Positions 15,448 to 24,786 of a stretch of DNA of 35,733 nucleotides are shown here, piece by piece. The stretch's first letter is position 1. The number at the start of each line of letters is the position of its first letter. The stretch is from CAZJFC01 sp964545245 (GTDB lineage Bacteria > Pseudomonadota > Alphaproteobacteria > Rickettsiales > 21-14-0-20-44-7). The DNA lies in contig CAZJFC010000014.1 in the NCBI GenBank assembly GCA_964545245.1, forward strand, positions 1 through 35,733, given 5' to 3'. A program made the translations under genes and the position numbers. The notes under the pieces were generated by a model. That model saw only the letters and a program-made list of their open reading frames with translations. It was not told the origin of the DNA and ran no database searches.

Positions 15448-16722
15448 ATGCTTCTTAGACCCAACTGGGAAAAGTCGTCAATTTTAACCATCACGCAGTT
15501 TGTGCATGAATGGGCGCATGCGCTTGAGAAAAAGGGCTGGAACATCGCCGATGCTGGCCGCGGCAGGCCTTCATACCCCGCCGATGAGGACGCGGTCAAC
15601 GCCATGTTCGCCTATGCCGACAAGCTGAAAAAATCACGCGATGTGGCTCTTTACGGCACCTCGGTCCTGGGTGAGAAAAAATACCGCGAACAGGTTGCCA
15701 AAGGTTTCGAGAGCGAATACGGGATAAAATTCCCGACTTATGAGATCATGTTCACCCCCGGCGGCCAGTTCGGCATTGCGGCGGTTGCCAACATGGTTTC
15801 GGAGCTTAACGGCGGCTATATCATCACGCCAAAACCGTGGTACGTTAACCATGAGGTGATTTCCTCAATTTATACAAAACTCCAGCCCGTCAGCTTCAGC
15901 GCCGAACGCAAGATCACCCCGGAGAACCTTCAGGCAGCGATTGATTCCTGCCCTAAAATCGGCGCGTTCATGTTCTGTAATCCCGGCAACCCGCTGGGTA
16001 ACATCATGCGTAAGTCAGACTGGCAGAGAATCGTTCCCCTGCTCACGAAATATGATGTCCCGATAATTCTTGACGAAGCCTTCACCGAGATCGTTTTCGA
16101 CAAGGATTATGAAATTTCACTGCTTCACGCCGCGCCAGAGCTTGCAGGCAGGATCATCGTCATGCGCTCCGGCACCAAGGCGCTTGGCCTGCCGGGGGAA
16201 AGGCTGTCGGTGATGCGCGCGCCGCAAAGATATATGGGGATACTTGAGCAGTTCCAGAGCCGCCTTATCGGCAACTGCCCGCTTTCCGTGCAATCCGGCA
16301 TGGCGGCGGCCACCGAAAAAATGGATTATAATAAAAAATCCGCCATAACCGATTATTATCGCAACAATGCCGAATTCCTTGTCGGCGGGGTGGAAGAACT
16401 TGGGATGCTGCACGGCGCAAAGCCGGAAGGCGGGTTTTATTTCATTGCCGATTTCAGTTTCATGCTCGGTCAGGAAATGCCGGAAGCAGCACGCGGCGCA
16501 TATGAGCACAAAAAGGAAAACATCGAAAATGATGTAGATATCTGCATGGCGCTGATGTTCGGTTTCGGGCAGAAACCGGGTTCAGGGCTTGGCTCCGTTC
16601 CTGCATCATGTTTCGGGTTCGATGAAAAGCTTGGCTTCCTGAGAATTTCGTATAGCAGCGACATGACGAATTTAAAAACCATCCTGCAAAGAATTACTTT
16701 GGTGAAGCAATTTTGTGCTTGA
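15448..16722 (+). CDS. PLP-dependent aminotransferase, class I/II (424 aa)
   Basis: Fold-type I aminotransferase. Visible elements are the N-terminal GRGRPSYP (substrate arm), FTPGGQFGIAAVANM (cofactor phosphate loop region), FCNPGNPLGNIM (the N-P-x-N-P-x-G motif), PIILDEAFTEIVF (Asp to the pyridine nitrogen) and SGTKALGLPGERL, in which the Lys forms the Schiff base. RISYSSDM near the C-terminus holds the carboxylate-binding Arg. The substrate cannot be told; it is diverged from AspC and AlaA. An in-frame stop lies 12 bases upstream, so 15448 is the earliest possible ATG; it lacks a Shine-Dalgarno sequence. Confidence 0.92.
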   Translation: MLLRPNWEKSSILTITQFVHEWAHALEKKGWNIADAGRGRPSYPADEDAVNAMFAYADKLKKSRDVALYGTSVLGEKKYREQVAKGFESEYGIKFPTYEIMFTPGGQFGIAAVANMVSELNGGYIITPKPWYVNHEVISSIYTKLQPVSFSAERKITPENLQAAIDSCPKIGAFMFCNPGNPLGNIMRKSDWQRIVPLLTKYDVPIILDEAFTEIVFDKDYEISLLHAAPELAGRIIVMRSGTKALGLPGERLSVMRAPQRYMGILEQFQSRLIGNCPLSVQSGMAAATEKMDYNKKSAITDYYRNNAEFLVGGVEELGMLHGAKPEGGFYFIADFSFMLGQEMPEAARGAYEHKKENIENDVDICMALMFGFGQKPGSGLGSVPASCFGFDEKLGFLRISYSSDMTNLKTILQRITLVKQFCA

Positions 16723-16765
16723 TTATAAGCGCTGATTTGTGCATTATCCGCGTCCCTTTGTGGCC

Positions 16766-16784
16766 ACTAGGATTGAATCCTAGT
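16766..16784. repeat. Perfect 9-bp inverted repeat upstream of tRNA-fMet
   Basis: ACTAGGATT (16766-16774) and AATCCTAGT (16776-16784) flank a single G. A third CTAG-containing copy (ACTAGGTT) follows at 16793-16800. It lies 22 bases before the tRNA and after the aminotransferase, with no T-run, so an operator or a processing signal is as likely as a terminator. A weak TTGAAT-16-TAGGTT promoter-like pair overlaps it. Confidence 0.45.
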
Positions 16785-16806
16785 CGCTAGCAACTAGGTT
16801 AGGTAA

Positions 16807-16883
<77 letters not shown>

Positions 16884-16913
16884 ACCTAACCGCCAGGATT
16901 CCTCCCCAATCAG

Positions 16914-17963
16914 CTATTTTTGCTTTGCCGCATTCAGCCTGCGCTGCTTGAGCTGCCATAGTTTGGCAAAAATCTCGAAGAACCTTTCATCGCTGATCCG
17001 GCGCAATTTAACCACCTCCTTTCCGCTGGACTGGTTTTCACGAAACAGCTTTCCGTTATCGCGCTTAAAGTATTTCCTGGCCACAACCGCATTACATTCA
17101 TCAAATGATTTATAGAATTTGCGCAGTTTCACCGGCGAAAGGTAAGGAGCGGTCGGTTTCTGCGGGAGCTTGCCGAGGAGTTTTACAAAATCGCCCTTGT
17201 TCAGGTTAAAACCGCTATTCGACATGTGCGGCATGTACTTGTTGACCCTCCTCATAAATTCAAGGATTTCGGCATCATAGCTGTGATTTTCATCTTTTCC
17301 CGGCTGAAATTCCGCCGAATATTCAAGCCCCAGAATATGCAGGAAATCATGTACCAGGTCGTTATTAAGAAACTCATTCCTGTCATAAACCCTTATAATA
17401 ATATTCTCTTCACCAAAAACTTTTGCCCATCGTGCGATTATAAGGTCGTACCTGAAATATGCTTTGACATCCTCATCAGGCGGTATGGCAATTTTTTCGG
17501 TACCGCCCTGTTTTATATCCTGCGAATATTTGCTCAGCAGCAAATGGTCCTGACGCCTGAGGTAAATTATTACCTTGAAGCCGGTTGAGTAAGGAAGAAG
17601 AAAATCCCTGACATTCTCTACCTCCTGTTCCTCTTGCAAATAGAAAGACAATTGCTCGCTCGAAATCAGGATATCCGGGAACTTTCCTTTGTACCCCTCC
17701 ATTTCCTTTGCGAAATCTTCCTTCATTTTTTTCCGGAAGGTCTTAAGGCTGGCAGGTGTAGTTATGCGCAGCCTTTGCTTGATTGCTTCCCGCCTGTTTT
17801 CGTTCATGGCATAAGCAGCCAAATTAACATGCCGGTCACTCAACATCAGGCTTTTCGGATAGAGGAAACCTTTTTCAAGAAGAAGCTCACGGTTTTTCAC
17901 GCAAAACCTCTGGACGGTGGTCGTACCGGTTTTAATTGTCCCGATATGGAGAAAGATGGTCAT
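16914..17963 (-). CDS. Sulfotransferase-like protein (349 aa)
   Basis: The N-terminus, FLHIGTIKTGTTTVQRF, is the P-loop-like 5'-phosphosulfate loop (K-T-G-T-T) of PAPS-dependent sulfotransferases. The second cofactor motif appears as VIIYLRRQDHLLLSKYSQ around residues 133-150, where Arg and Ser bind the 3'-phosphate. Length and order fit cytosolic or peripheral sulfotransferases that modify glycans or lipids in bacteria. No signal peptide or membrane segment is present. The acceptor is unknown, and no PAPS-synthesis or capsule genes are nearby. It is a single gene: its 3' end lies 30 bases from the convergent tRNA. Confidence 0.82.
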   Translation of the reverse strand: MTIFLHIGTIKTGTTTVQRFCVKNRELLLEKGFLYPKSLMLSDRHVNLAAYAMNENRREAIKQRLRITTPASLKTFRKKMKEDFAKEMEGYKGKFPDILISSEQLSFYLQEEQEVENVRDFLLPYSTGFKVIIYLRRQDHLLLSKYSQDIKQGGTEKIAIPPDEDVKAYFRYDLIIARWAKVFGEENIIIRVYDRNEFLNNDLVHDFLHILGLEYSAEFQPGKDENHSYDAEILEFMRRVNKYMPHMSNSGFNLNKGDFVKLLGKLPQKPTAPYLSPVKLRKFYKSFDECNAVVARKYFKRDNGKLFRENQSSGKEVVKLRRISDERFFEIFAKLWQLKQRRLNAAKQK

Positions 17964-18060
17964 AATATCCGATGCCTCAGTTCAATTGAGGCGCCAGATA
18001 GTCAAAAAAACCGGCAGTTGTCAATAACGCTTCCATGCACTATGTAACATCCCAAAAATA

Positions 18061-18087
18061 AAAAAGCAGCCGCACAGGCTGCTTTTT
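18061..18087 (-). terminator. Rho-independent terminator after the PepSY gene
   Basis: AAAAAGCAGCC (18061-18071) and GGCTGCTTTTT (18077-18087) form a perfect 11-bp stem with the loop GCACA. On the minus strand the stem is followed by a T-rich tail. It lies 16 bases after the PepSY gene stop. It could also work on the plus strand, but no plus-strand gene reads into it. Confidence 0.9.
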
Positions 18088-18103
18088 GCCTGTTCTCCAT
18101 AAC

Positions 18104-18400
18104 TTAGTCATCTTCACGCGTGTTGATAACTTTTCCGGTTTGCGTGTCAACGAACACATCATAAGCGCGGTTGTCCTTGATAATGCTCACTTCAAATGAA
18201 GGAGTTGCGCCGTCATCGTCAAGGCTTGCCTCAATCGCTTTGCCGCCCTGATGCTTTTCCGCCGTCTGGATCGCCTCAACCAAGCTGATTTTCGCTTCGT
18301 TCAGCAGGCGTATATCATTGCTGTCAACTGCGGCTGCGGAAAAAGGCGCGGCAACAAGGGCTGCAAGGGTAAGTTTCATAAGGTTATTTTTGCCAAGCAT
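18104..18400 (-). CDS. Small periplasmic PepSY-domain protein (98 aa)
   Basis: The signal peptide (residues 1-24) ends at SAAAVDS. The mature part is a single PepSY domain: ISLVEAIQTAEKHQGGKAIE, then PSFEVSIIKDNRAYDVFVDT, then TGKVINTREDD, the typical helix-strand pattern ending in a conserved D-x-x-T-G-x-V. PepSY domains are thought to inhibit peptidases or bind ligands outside the cytoplasm; the exact role of free-standing ones is not known. The gene stands alone, with its own terminator. ATG 18400 has a GGATAA-like ribosome binding site. Confidence 0.9.
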   Translation of the reverse strand: MLGKNNLMKLTLAALVAAPFSAAAVDSNDIRLLNEAKISLVEAIQTAEKHQGGKAIEASLDDDGATPSFEVSIIKDNRAYDVFVDTQTGKVINTREDD

Positions 18401-18590
18401 AATTTATCCATAATTTAAGTTGTTTAGCAGGGAAATTAATAAAACCGGGCGCATAAAAAATATATGCGAAAATCCGCACGACCCACAACCACTTGAATTA
18501 AATGCAATTTATTTCCCGTAAAAATACTTGCCCCCGATAGTAAACTTCTGTTAATTTACCTTCCCAATTAAAAAAGCCTAAGCACCAATC

Positions 18591-18929
18591 ATGAGCCTGA
18601 TACCACATTCCCACAAAACCGCCCTTGATAACATTAACCGCATGGTCGAAGCCCAGTTCCCGGAAGGAACCGAAGGCAACCCGAAAGCCATCCTTTTGCG
18701 GAATGTCTTACGCTACAGCGTCCTGATGCAGAGCGGCACGAAGGCTTATAATGAGAATTCCAGAGCTACATACAAGAACCTGCTTGCGGAATTCATTGCC
18801 AGCAGGCCCGGACAATCGAAAGAAGCTTCCTTCCTTGAATTCCTCAGCGCCTTTGCCGGTGTCCGCAAGACCAAAGTTCTTACACCCACCCTACCCCGTT
18901 CCTTTCCGATGCGGCGACAAGGAAACTGA
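18591..18929 (+). CDS. N-terminal part of a large hypothetical protein, separated by a frameshift
   Basis: Not recognised. The first ~95 residues are coding-like and helical (HKTALDNINRMVEAQFPEG, AILLRNVLRYSVLMQSG, EASFLEFLSAFAGVRKTKVL). From about 18880 the frame becomes Pro/Arg-rich nonsense and stops at 18929. The frame that codes for the 915-residue protein downstream is already open and coding-like from about 18890, reading PTPFLSDAATRKLNEFTTHI. One missing base in the C-rich run ACACCCACCCTACCCC (18882-18897) would join the two into a protein of about 1,058 residues. The start 18591 has no Shine-Dalgarno sequence. Confidence 0.75.
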   Translation: MSLIPHSHKTALDNINRMVEAQFPEGTEGNPKAILLRNVLRYSVLMQSGTKAYNENSRATYKNLLAEFIASRPGQSKEASFLEFLSAFAGVRKTKVLTPTLPRSFPMRRQGN

Positions 18930-19018
18930 ACGAATTCACCACCCATATAAGCACGGCGGAGGGCGGGAAGATCTTCCAGAAAAGGCTCACTCCGCAGGAA
19001 GCGATCAACGGCAGCCGC

Positions 19019-21766
19019 ATGGCTTATTCCCTCGCCGGGAAACTGAAAAAAGTGGACAAAGACGAGGTCAACACCAAGGCCGAATCGCGCCGCGGCATCC
19101 TGCAAAGCGAAAAACTCTATGACTCGATGGGGATCGATTGCTGCAACCTCATCACCGCCGCCAGAGATAACGGCATTGAGGTTTTCGAGAACCGAAACCT
19201 CAGGAAAGGGATAATATCCGTCCTTGGCAACCTTATCCGCGTTGCCACATGGTCACTGGGCGGAGATTCGGACAGCAAGCCCGACCAGAGATATATCGAC
19301 ATGGCCGAAGGCGTGCGCATCAGCCGCCAGAACATGGCCATTGAATATGTCGAACGCGCGGCGCAACTGGTTGTGATGGGTGAAGGCCTGCCTGCCGATT
19401 CGGTACAGGCGAAAAAGGTTTCGCACATAATCGCAAGGCTGATCGCCACCGCGGATGAAACCAGCAAACTCACCGACTCGGAAGGAACTTCGATAAAAGT
19501 AAAACTGAACAGGTTCACCACCGAGCTGCGCAAAAACGGCTTCGGCAGCCTCGCCAAAAAGATCGATGAGGTCAGGAACTCCGCAACCGGCATCGACAGC
19601 ATCATATACAAGAACGACGAAGAGCTTCTTAAGGACATCGAAGAACTGCGCGGCCTCAACGGAGAACCTTATGAAGGCAAGCCCGTATTTTTTCCCGTGA
19701 ACGACTCAGGCATTTCGCTTGCCGACATGCTATATATAGGCGTTGCCAATTTCGGCGATCATGCCAACAGGATTGAATACCGCCAGAGCAATTCGGTTTA
19801 TGAGATAGTTTTCGCCATGGTTTCGGAAGAGGCAAAGAAGCAGGGCTATAAATTCGAGAATACGGTCGACTTCACCAAAATGCTGAAATCCGATCTGGGG
19901 CTGAGGACAATTATCCAGACCTCGGTCGCAAATACCCTCCGCAACGATAAAGGGCCCTCCGGCTTAAGCTATCTGGAAATTCTTGATAAAGCAAAACAAC
20001 TGGCCGACGACAAAACCGTCATCCCGGCCAATAGGAAAGAAGGCATCCGCATCACGGCGGAAGACTGGAAATATTTCCTCTTCAAGGACACGCTCGAAAA
20101 AATGAAGCTGATAGCGACCAGCCCGGATTCCTTCTCGCGCATCCTCACCGCGGAAGCCAGCGATGACCCGGATGTTTCGCTGAAATCATACGCGCTTTCC
20201 CTCGTAGGCAAGATCCTTGCGAACAAGGAGCTGGACGCTGATTCCGTTCCCGTCACCCCGCTTTTTGAATATGAGAACGCAATTTTCAAAGATGGAAAAC
20301 CAATCCTCAAGGACACCATCGTTAACTATGTAAAAGCCCTTGTAGAGATAGGTTTCAAAGGCATCTACGTCACCATCATGGTCGCCTCAAGCGATTCGTG
20401 GAAGAACATGAGTTCCGCCGTGCAGGACATCATCCGCCTTGAATTCGCCAAAGCGCGCGAAGCACTCAATAATGACCCGGCTACCGCTCATCTCGAACTG
20501 AAAGAGTTCTTCGGAACCGGCTCCGGCCCGCAGCGCAACGGCAACATGGTTCATGCGCCGATACGCACCCTTCAGGGGCAGGAACCAGCCCTGCTCTCAC
20601 CGGAAGCGATTGCGACCGAAACCCAGCGTTACCGCACCTTCAGGCTGCGCCAGATTCTACTCCCCGAAACATTGCAGGAAAGCCGGAAGCTAAGCCTCCG
20701 GGAAGCATGGCTGAATTGCGGTAATACGCTCTGCCTGCCGGAGGAAAGCCCTGAACTCAATGCACGGATAGAAGAAGCAAGCAGCCAGAGGATCGGCAAT
20801 TACCTGCCCAAATACCATTCAGTGAGCGGTTCCCTGCTTTACTTCACTTCCCCGACCAAAACCGTGAAAGACCATTCCCTCGGCGCGCGCCCTGCAAACC
20901 GTATCCTCATCGAAGGCGTGAACTTCGAGTCGCAAAGTGGTGAAACACCGGTGTGGCATAACGCATCCGAGGAAGCGCGCACCATCGGCTACTGGCTCGC
21001 CCTGCAATATATGGGCGTCGGACATTCCAACCTTTATTCCGACATCGCCGATTATGCCGGGGAACTCGCCCGCGATGAACAACCGGGCGCAACAGGCTCT
21101 TTCAGCGGAATTGGCAAAGCAAAAGAATTTGCGGAATTATATCTCAGTTCCCCTTCTATACAGAGCCGCATCAACGCCGCTTCCACCGCCTTATACCTTA
21201 CCGATTTCGGCACGGCGTGGAATTACCTCAACAATATCGCCCCGGATTCCGGCGCGGATATCTCCAGAAAAACCATCGAAGGCGAAACTGTCATCTCCGC
21301 CTTCGGCAAAGATTACAAACTCGCCGATTACATTTCCTCCGCAGAAACCCGCAAGGAACTGGTCGGTAAATTCGTGGCGCTTAAATCCGCAGATGCATCC
21401 ATTTTGATGAACGTATTCCACGGCCTTGCGATAGATGAATGGGAAGCGCAGAAATCCGCCCGCGCAATTGCAGAAACATTCGGCCTCGCCCTCAGGAACA
21501 GAAGGCCGGATTTCACGGATAAAGATGCAATCAGCGTATTGCGCGATATAGTGAACCAGATCGAGCCAACCCGCACGGAAGAACTTAAGAACCAGCTCGA
21601 ATCCGACAAGGTTGCCCGCAATATCGTGCTCAACCCTAAAGAACACGACGGGGAAACAATCGCCCTCGCGGAAGCCATCCTCAAATTCTCCGGCGAAGGC
21701 AGAAGCCCTGTGCTGATGAACCCTGAAATCGCGCTTGCGGACAGGCAGGTTGCAAGGGCTGCATGA
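19019..21766 (+). CDS. Large hypothetical protein (915+ aa), main part
   Basis: No family recognised. The coding frame is open from about 18890, so the first Met at 19019 is not the true start; the natural protein most likely begins at 18591. It is large and mixed alpha/beta, without signal peptide, membrane segment or clear nucleotide-binding motif. The first 500 residues look largely helical with many charged stretches. Residues 530-720 are richer in strands (LPKYHSVSGSLLYFTSPTK, RILIEGVNFESQSGETPVW). Codon usage looks the same as in neighbours, giving no obvious sign of recent transfer. It stands alone, followed by TerC after 41 bases. A structural or effector-like protein of a host-associated lineage is possible, but nothing here proves it. 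Confidence 0.85.
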   Translation: MAYSLAGKLKKVDKDEVNTKAESRRGILQSEKLYDSMGIDCCNLITAARDNGIEVFENRNLRKGIISVLGNLIRVATWSLGGDSDSKPDQRYIDMAEGVRISRQNMAIEYVERAAQLVVMGEGLPADSVQAKKVSHIIARLIATADETSKLTDSEGTSIKVKLNRFTTELRKNGFGSLAKKIDEVRNSATGIDSIIYKNDEELLKDIEELRGLNGEPYEGKPVFFPVNDSGISLADMLYIGVANFGDHANRIEYRQSNSVYEIVFAMVSEEAKKQGYKFENTVDFTKMLKSDLGLRTIIQTSVANTLRNDKGPSGLSYLEILDKAKQLADDKTVIPANRKEGIRITAEDWKYFLFKDTLEKMKLIATSPDSFSRILTAEASDDPDVSLKSYALSLVGKILANKELDADSVPVTPLFEYENAIFKDGKPILKDTIVNYVKALVEIGFKGIYVTIMVASSDSWKNMSSAVQDIIRLEFAKAREALNNDPATAHLELKEFFGTGSGPQRNGNMVHAPIRTLQGQEPALLSPEAIATETQRYRTFRLRQILLPETLQESRKLSLREAWLNCGNTLCLPEESPELNARIEEASSQRIGNYLPKYHSVSGSLLYFTSPTKTVKDHSLGARPANRILIEGVNFESQSGETPVWHNASEEARTIGYWLALQYMGVGHSNLYSDIADYAGELARDEQPGATGSFSGIGKAKEFAELYLSSPSIQSRINAASTALYLTDFGTAWNYLNNIAPDSGADISRKTIEGETVISAFGKDYKLADYISSAETRKELVGKFVALKSADASILMNVFHGLAIDEWEAQKSARAIAETFGLALRNRRPDFTDKDAISVLRDIVNQIEPTRTEELKNQLESDKVARNIVLNPKEHDGETIALAEAILKFSGEGRSPVLMNPEIALADRQVARAA

Positions 21767-21807
21767 TTTTTCTTGCGTAAAAAATAACAATATATATCTT
21801 CCCCCGA

Positions 21808-22563
21808 ATGGAAGCATTTCTGACGACCGAAGTTTTGATGACATTCCTCACGCTCACCGCGCTTGAGATAGTCCTTGGCATCGACAACCTTATCTTCATT
21901 GCCCTTGTCGTCCAGAACCTCCCCAAGCATTTCCGCAAGACCGCGCGCTATATCGGTGTCGGCCTTGCCCTTGTGATCCGCGTGCTGATGCTTCTTGCCG
22001 CAAGCTGGATCATGTCACTCACCAACCCGGTCCTGCACGTTGGCGAACAGGGTTTTTCCTTCAAGGACCTGCTTTTGCTCGGCGGCGGCCTGTTCCTTAT
22101 CGCGAAGGCGACCTTTGAGATACATGCCGATATGTCCGATGTCCAGGAGCAGAAGGAAATCGTTGCCGCGAGCAGCATTTTTGGCGGCATAGCGCAAATC
22201 GTTTTCATCGATTTCGTCTTTTCGTTCGACTCCATCATCACCGCGGTGGGCATGACGGACAACCTGCCCGTGATCTTCGCGGCAGTATTCATTTCCATGG
22301 TAATGATGCTCGTCTGCTCCGGCTACATCGCCGACTTCCTGCACAACTACCCTACATTCAAGGTCCTTGCGCTTGCCTTCATCATCCTCATCGGCGTACT
22401 GCTGATGGCGGAAGGCATGGGCTACCACTTCCCGCGCGAATATGTCTACTTCGCATTCGGCTTCTCCATCTTCGTTGAGGCGATCAACAGCGTCACCGCC
22501 AGCAAGAAGAAGAAAAAGTCATCCGCGAAAAAACCCCGCAAGAAACCCATGAAACTTTCCTAA
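21808..22563 (+). CDS. TerC-family integral membrane protein (251 aa)
   Basis: TerC family, whose better-studied members export Mn2+ or help to metallate secreted proteins; some are tied to tellurite resistance. Seven or so membrane segments are visible. The conserved acidic motifs are LEIVLGIDNLIFIALV (about 20-35) and FIDFVFSFDSIITAVGM (132-148), whose Glu/Asp residues lie within membrane helices. The C-terminus is a cytoplasmic Lys-rich tail (KKKKKSSAKKPRKK). The gene lies 41 bases after the large hypothetical gene and about 100 bases before the sensor kinase, all on the plus strand. Confidence 0.93.
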   Translation: MEAFLTTEVLMTFLTLTALEIVLGIDNLIFIALVVQNLPKHFRKTARYIGVGLALVIRVLMLLAASWIMSLTNPVLHVGEQGFSFKDLLLLGGGLFLIAKATFEIHADMSDVQEQKEIVAASSIFGGIAQIVFIDFVFSFDSIITAVGMTDNLPVIFAAVFISMVMMLVCSGYIADFLHNYPTFKVLALAFIILIGVLLMAEGMGYHFPREYVYFAFGFSIFVEAINSVTASKKKKKSSAKKPRKKPMKLS

Positions 22564-22662
22564 AGCCAGGCTCCTGCAACACGCGCCCTGCATAAAAAAA
22601 CGCAGGTTTCGCTTGCGGATGGCCCAGAAGTCCACTAAACATGTAGCCTGCAGAGAAAACTC

Positions 22663-24504
22663 ATGAACAAGCTCCATTTCAAAAGAACCCTGTCAAGGGA
22701 CTATTATATTTTTGCCGCAATTGTGGCGATCGCAGTCGTGGGTTTTTCCCTTTTCCGCGCCTTTGACGCTTACCTCACACTCAACCGCGACAAGGAAACC
22801 CGCTACTATTCCGAAGGCGAAAAAATCGCCAACGAGCTGGAAGAAAGCTTCAATTACCTCGACAGCTTCATGTCGCTTGTCGGCTCGGAAATCTCCCATT
22901 CCGGCGCAACCCCCGAAAAGATCGCGCAGGTGCTCCGCCGCGCATGGCCGCGCATCGGCAACAGCGGATACAACTATTTCACATGGAGCGTGCTCGATTT
23001 CGCCAACCCGCAAGGGATGATCGTCGCCAGCAGCATGCACGGCGTTTTAAGCCCGCCACAGCCTTTGCCAACCGACCGAAGCTGGATAACCGAAGCGCCG
23101 AAAACCCCAGGCAGGCTGATATTTTCCGCGCCTGACGTTGGCGTACTCACCAAGAAATACATCCTCCCCGTTGGCTATGGGCTGGTTGACCAGCGCGGCA
23201 AATACATAGGCTCGATTTCCATCAGCTTCGTGCTTTCCAACCTTGTCAAAAAGCTTGAGAACCCGCTGAATTACAAGAGCGCGAGCTTTGTCCTGCTCGG
23301 CGAGGATTATAAGGTCATCGCCCAGTCATCCGATAACCCGACCAAGCTCCAGCGCGATTATTTCCACGATAAGATCGACAAGAAGCTGGTCGCGGTGAAC
23401 AAAAGCGGAATCCTTGAAAAACCGATTGTATTCGAGAACGTCACCTATAATTACTACCGTAATGTTGACGGCTACCCGTTCTTTATCCTGCTTGGCGACA
23501 ACCAGTCATACCTTGACAAGGAGTTCAACCAGCTTTTGCTCCCGCGTATCGAGCAGAGCGTGATCCTTGGCGTTTTCTTCCTTGTGCTGCTTTACTTCTT
23601 CCAGCGCAAGATCATCAAGCCCGTGACCACGCTTTCCGAAGCGGCGGTGCAGATTTCGCAGGGCAATACCGATGTCAAATTCCCTGACACCGACATCTAT
23701 GAATATCAGGTTTTGACCACCAAGCTAAGGAACATACAGGAATTCGTGCTGCGCCTTAACACCGCGCAGAAAGAGCTTGAGGAGGCGTTGCGCGCCAAGA
23801 CGAGCTACCTTTCCAACATGTCGCATGAGTTCCGCACCCCGCTCAATGCGGTGATCGGCTTTTCGGAAACCATCAAGAACAAGCTGTTCGGCGACATCAA
23901 CGAGAAATACGCGGAATATATCGATAACATCAACGAGCAGGGGCAATACCTGCTTGAGCTGATTGAGGATATCCTCGACGCCTCAAAAATCGACGCGGGC
24001 AAAATGCGCCTTGACGAAGAACCGTTCGACTTTAAACGCCTGACGCGGGAATGCCTGAAAAGCATCCAGCTCCGGGCGGAAACCAAAGAAGTCACGCTGG
24101 AATCCGTAATGCCGGAAGACCTCCCTTACATCCGCGCCGACCGCACCAAAATTAAACAGGTCATCCTCAACCTGCTGTCCAACGCGGTGAAATTCAGCAA
24201 TGAGGGCGGCAAAGTCACGATATCAGCCCGCATCAAGGATGATTTCATTTTCGAGGTGGAAGATACCGGCATCGGCATCCCGAAGGAAGACCTCAAGAAA
24301 ATTACCCAGCGCTTCATGCAGGTTGAAAACGCCTATACCAAAAAACAGCGCGGAACCGGGCTTGGAATGTCAATCACCAAGGACATTGCCGAGATGCACG
24401 GCGGCAAGCTCAAAATAAAAAGCGAGCTGGGCAAAGGCACAAAAATCACCGTGACCATCCCCAAAGACCGCATCATTTTCGGCGAGCAATTCTCGGAAAG
24501 TTGA
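22663..24504 (+). CDS. Membrane sensor histidine kinase, PleC/PdhS-like (613 aa)
   Basis: Membrane segments lie at about residues 14-33 and 298-312 and enclose a periplasmic domain of about 260 residues of the Cache type (NYFTWSVLDFANPQGMIVAS, YGLVDQRGKYIGSISISF). A HAMP-like linker and a short coiled coil follow. The kinase core has the phospho-acceptor H388 in NMSHEFRTPLNAVIGFSE, then the N-box NLLSNAVKFS, G1 DTGIGIP and G2 RGTGLGMSI. The H-box and the stretch NEQGQYLLELIEDILDASKI resemble PleC/PdhS kinases that control the alphaproteobacterial cell cycle through DivK. No response regulator is adjacent, so its partner is elsewhere. Confidence 0.93.
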   Translation: MNKLHFKRTLSRDYYIFAAIVAIAVVGFSLFRAFDAYLTLNRDKETRYYSEGEKIANELEESFNYLDSFMSLVGSEISHSGATPEKIAQVLRRAWPRIGNSGYNYFTWSVLDFANPQGMIVASSMHGVLSPPQPLPTDRSWITEAPKTPGRLIFSAPDVGVLTKKYILPVGYGLVDQRGKYIGSISISFVLSNLVKKLENPLNYKSASFVLLGEDYKVIAQSSDNPTKLQRDYFHDKIDKKLVAVNKSGILEKPIVFENVTYNYYRNVDGYPFFILLGDNQSYLDKEFNQLLLPRIEQSVILGVFFLVLLYFFQRKIIKPVTTLSEAAVQISQGNTDVKFPDTDIYEYQVLTTKLRNIQEFVLRLNTAQKELEEALRAKTSYLSNMSHEFRTPLNAVIGFSETIKNKLFGDINEKYAEYIDNINEQGQYLLELIEDILDASKIDAGKMRLDEEPFDFKRLTRECLKSIQLRAETKEVTLESVMPEDLPYIRADRTKIKQVILNLLSNAVKFSNEGGKVTISARIKDDFIFEVEDTGIGIPKEDLKKITQRFMQVENAYTKKQRGTGLGMSITKDIAEMHGGKLKIKSELGKGTKITVTIPKDRIIFGEQFSES

Positions 24505-24570
24505 GTGTCAGTGTGAGTGTCAGTTTTTTGTGCGGCGAAACCTTGGCGAAGACACGCAATTAAGAAATTC

Positions 24571-24694
24571 GTCATACCGGAATTTTTTTCAGGAGAAAAA
24601 AATATCCGGTATCCGTAAACATTAGTGTTTCGGCAAAAAGTCAGGAGACTTTTTGCGTAATAAAATATCTCCTGAATTTTTTCACGGGGATGAC
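24571..24694. repeat. Palindromic intergenic element with GTCAT termini
   Basis: The ends GTCATACCGG (24571-24580) and CGGGGATGAC (24685-24694) are inverted copies matching at 8 of 10 bases. Inside are TTCAGGAG (24588-24595) with CTCCTGAA (24669-24676), and a perfect 10-bp hairpin GCAAAAAGTC/GACTTTTTGC (24633-24656) with an AGGA loop. The element lies between two convergent genes and may terminate both. The GTCAT...ATGAC ends also occur in the element at 31366-31421, which suggests a repeat family related to MITE-like or REP-like sequences. Confidence 0.55.
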
Positions 24695-24760
24695 AGTTGT
24701 GGGGAGCGCCGCATGGAGACAAAATTATTTCCCCTGCCTTGCTCCCTACAAATAACTAAC

Positions 24761-24786
24761 AACTGAAACTATAAACTGAAACTCAC
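24761..24786. repeat. AACTGAAACT tract, copy 1
   Basis: The sequence AACTGAAACTATAAACTGAA continues into ACTCAC at the 3' end of the minus-strand YceI gene. A second tract built from the same unit (CTGAAACTAAAAACTGAAACT...) lies at 32441-32475, again at the 3' end of a minus-strand gene. Function unknown. Confidence 0.5.

Noticed and set aside
22663..24504. Hybrid kinase or two-component pair
   Set aside because: No receiver domain in the protein and no response-regulator gene nearby.
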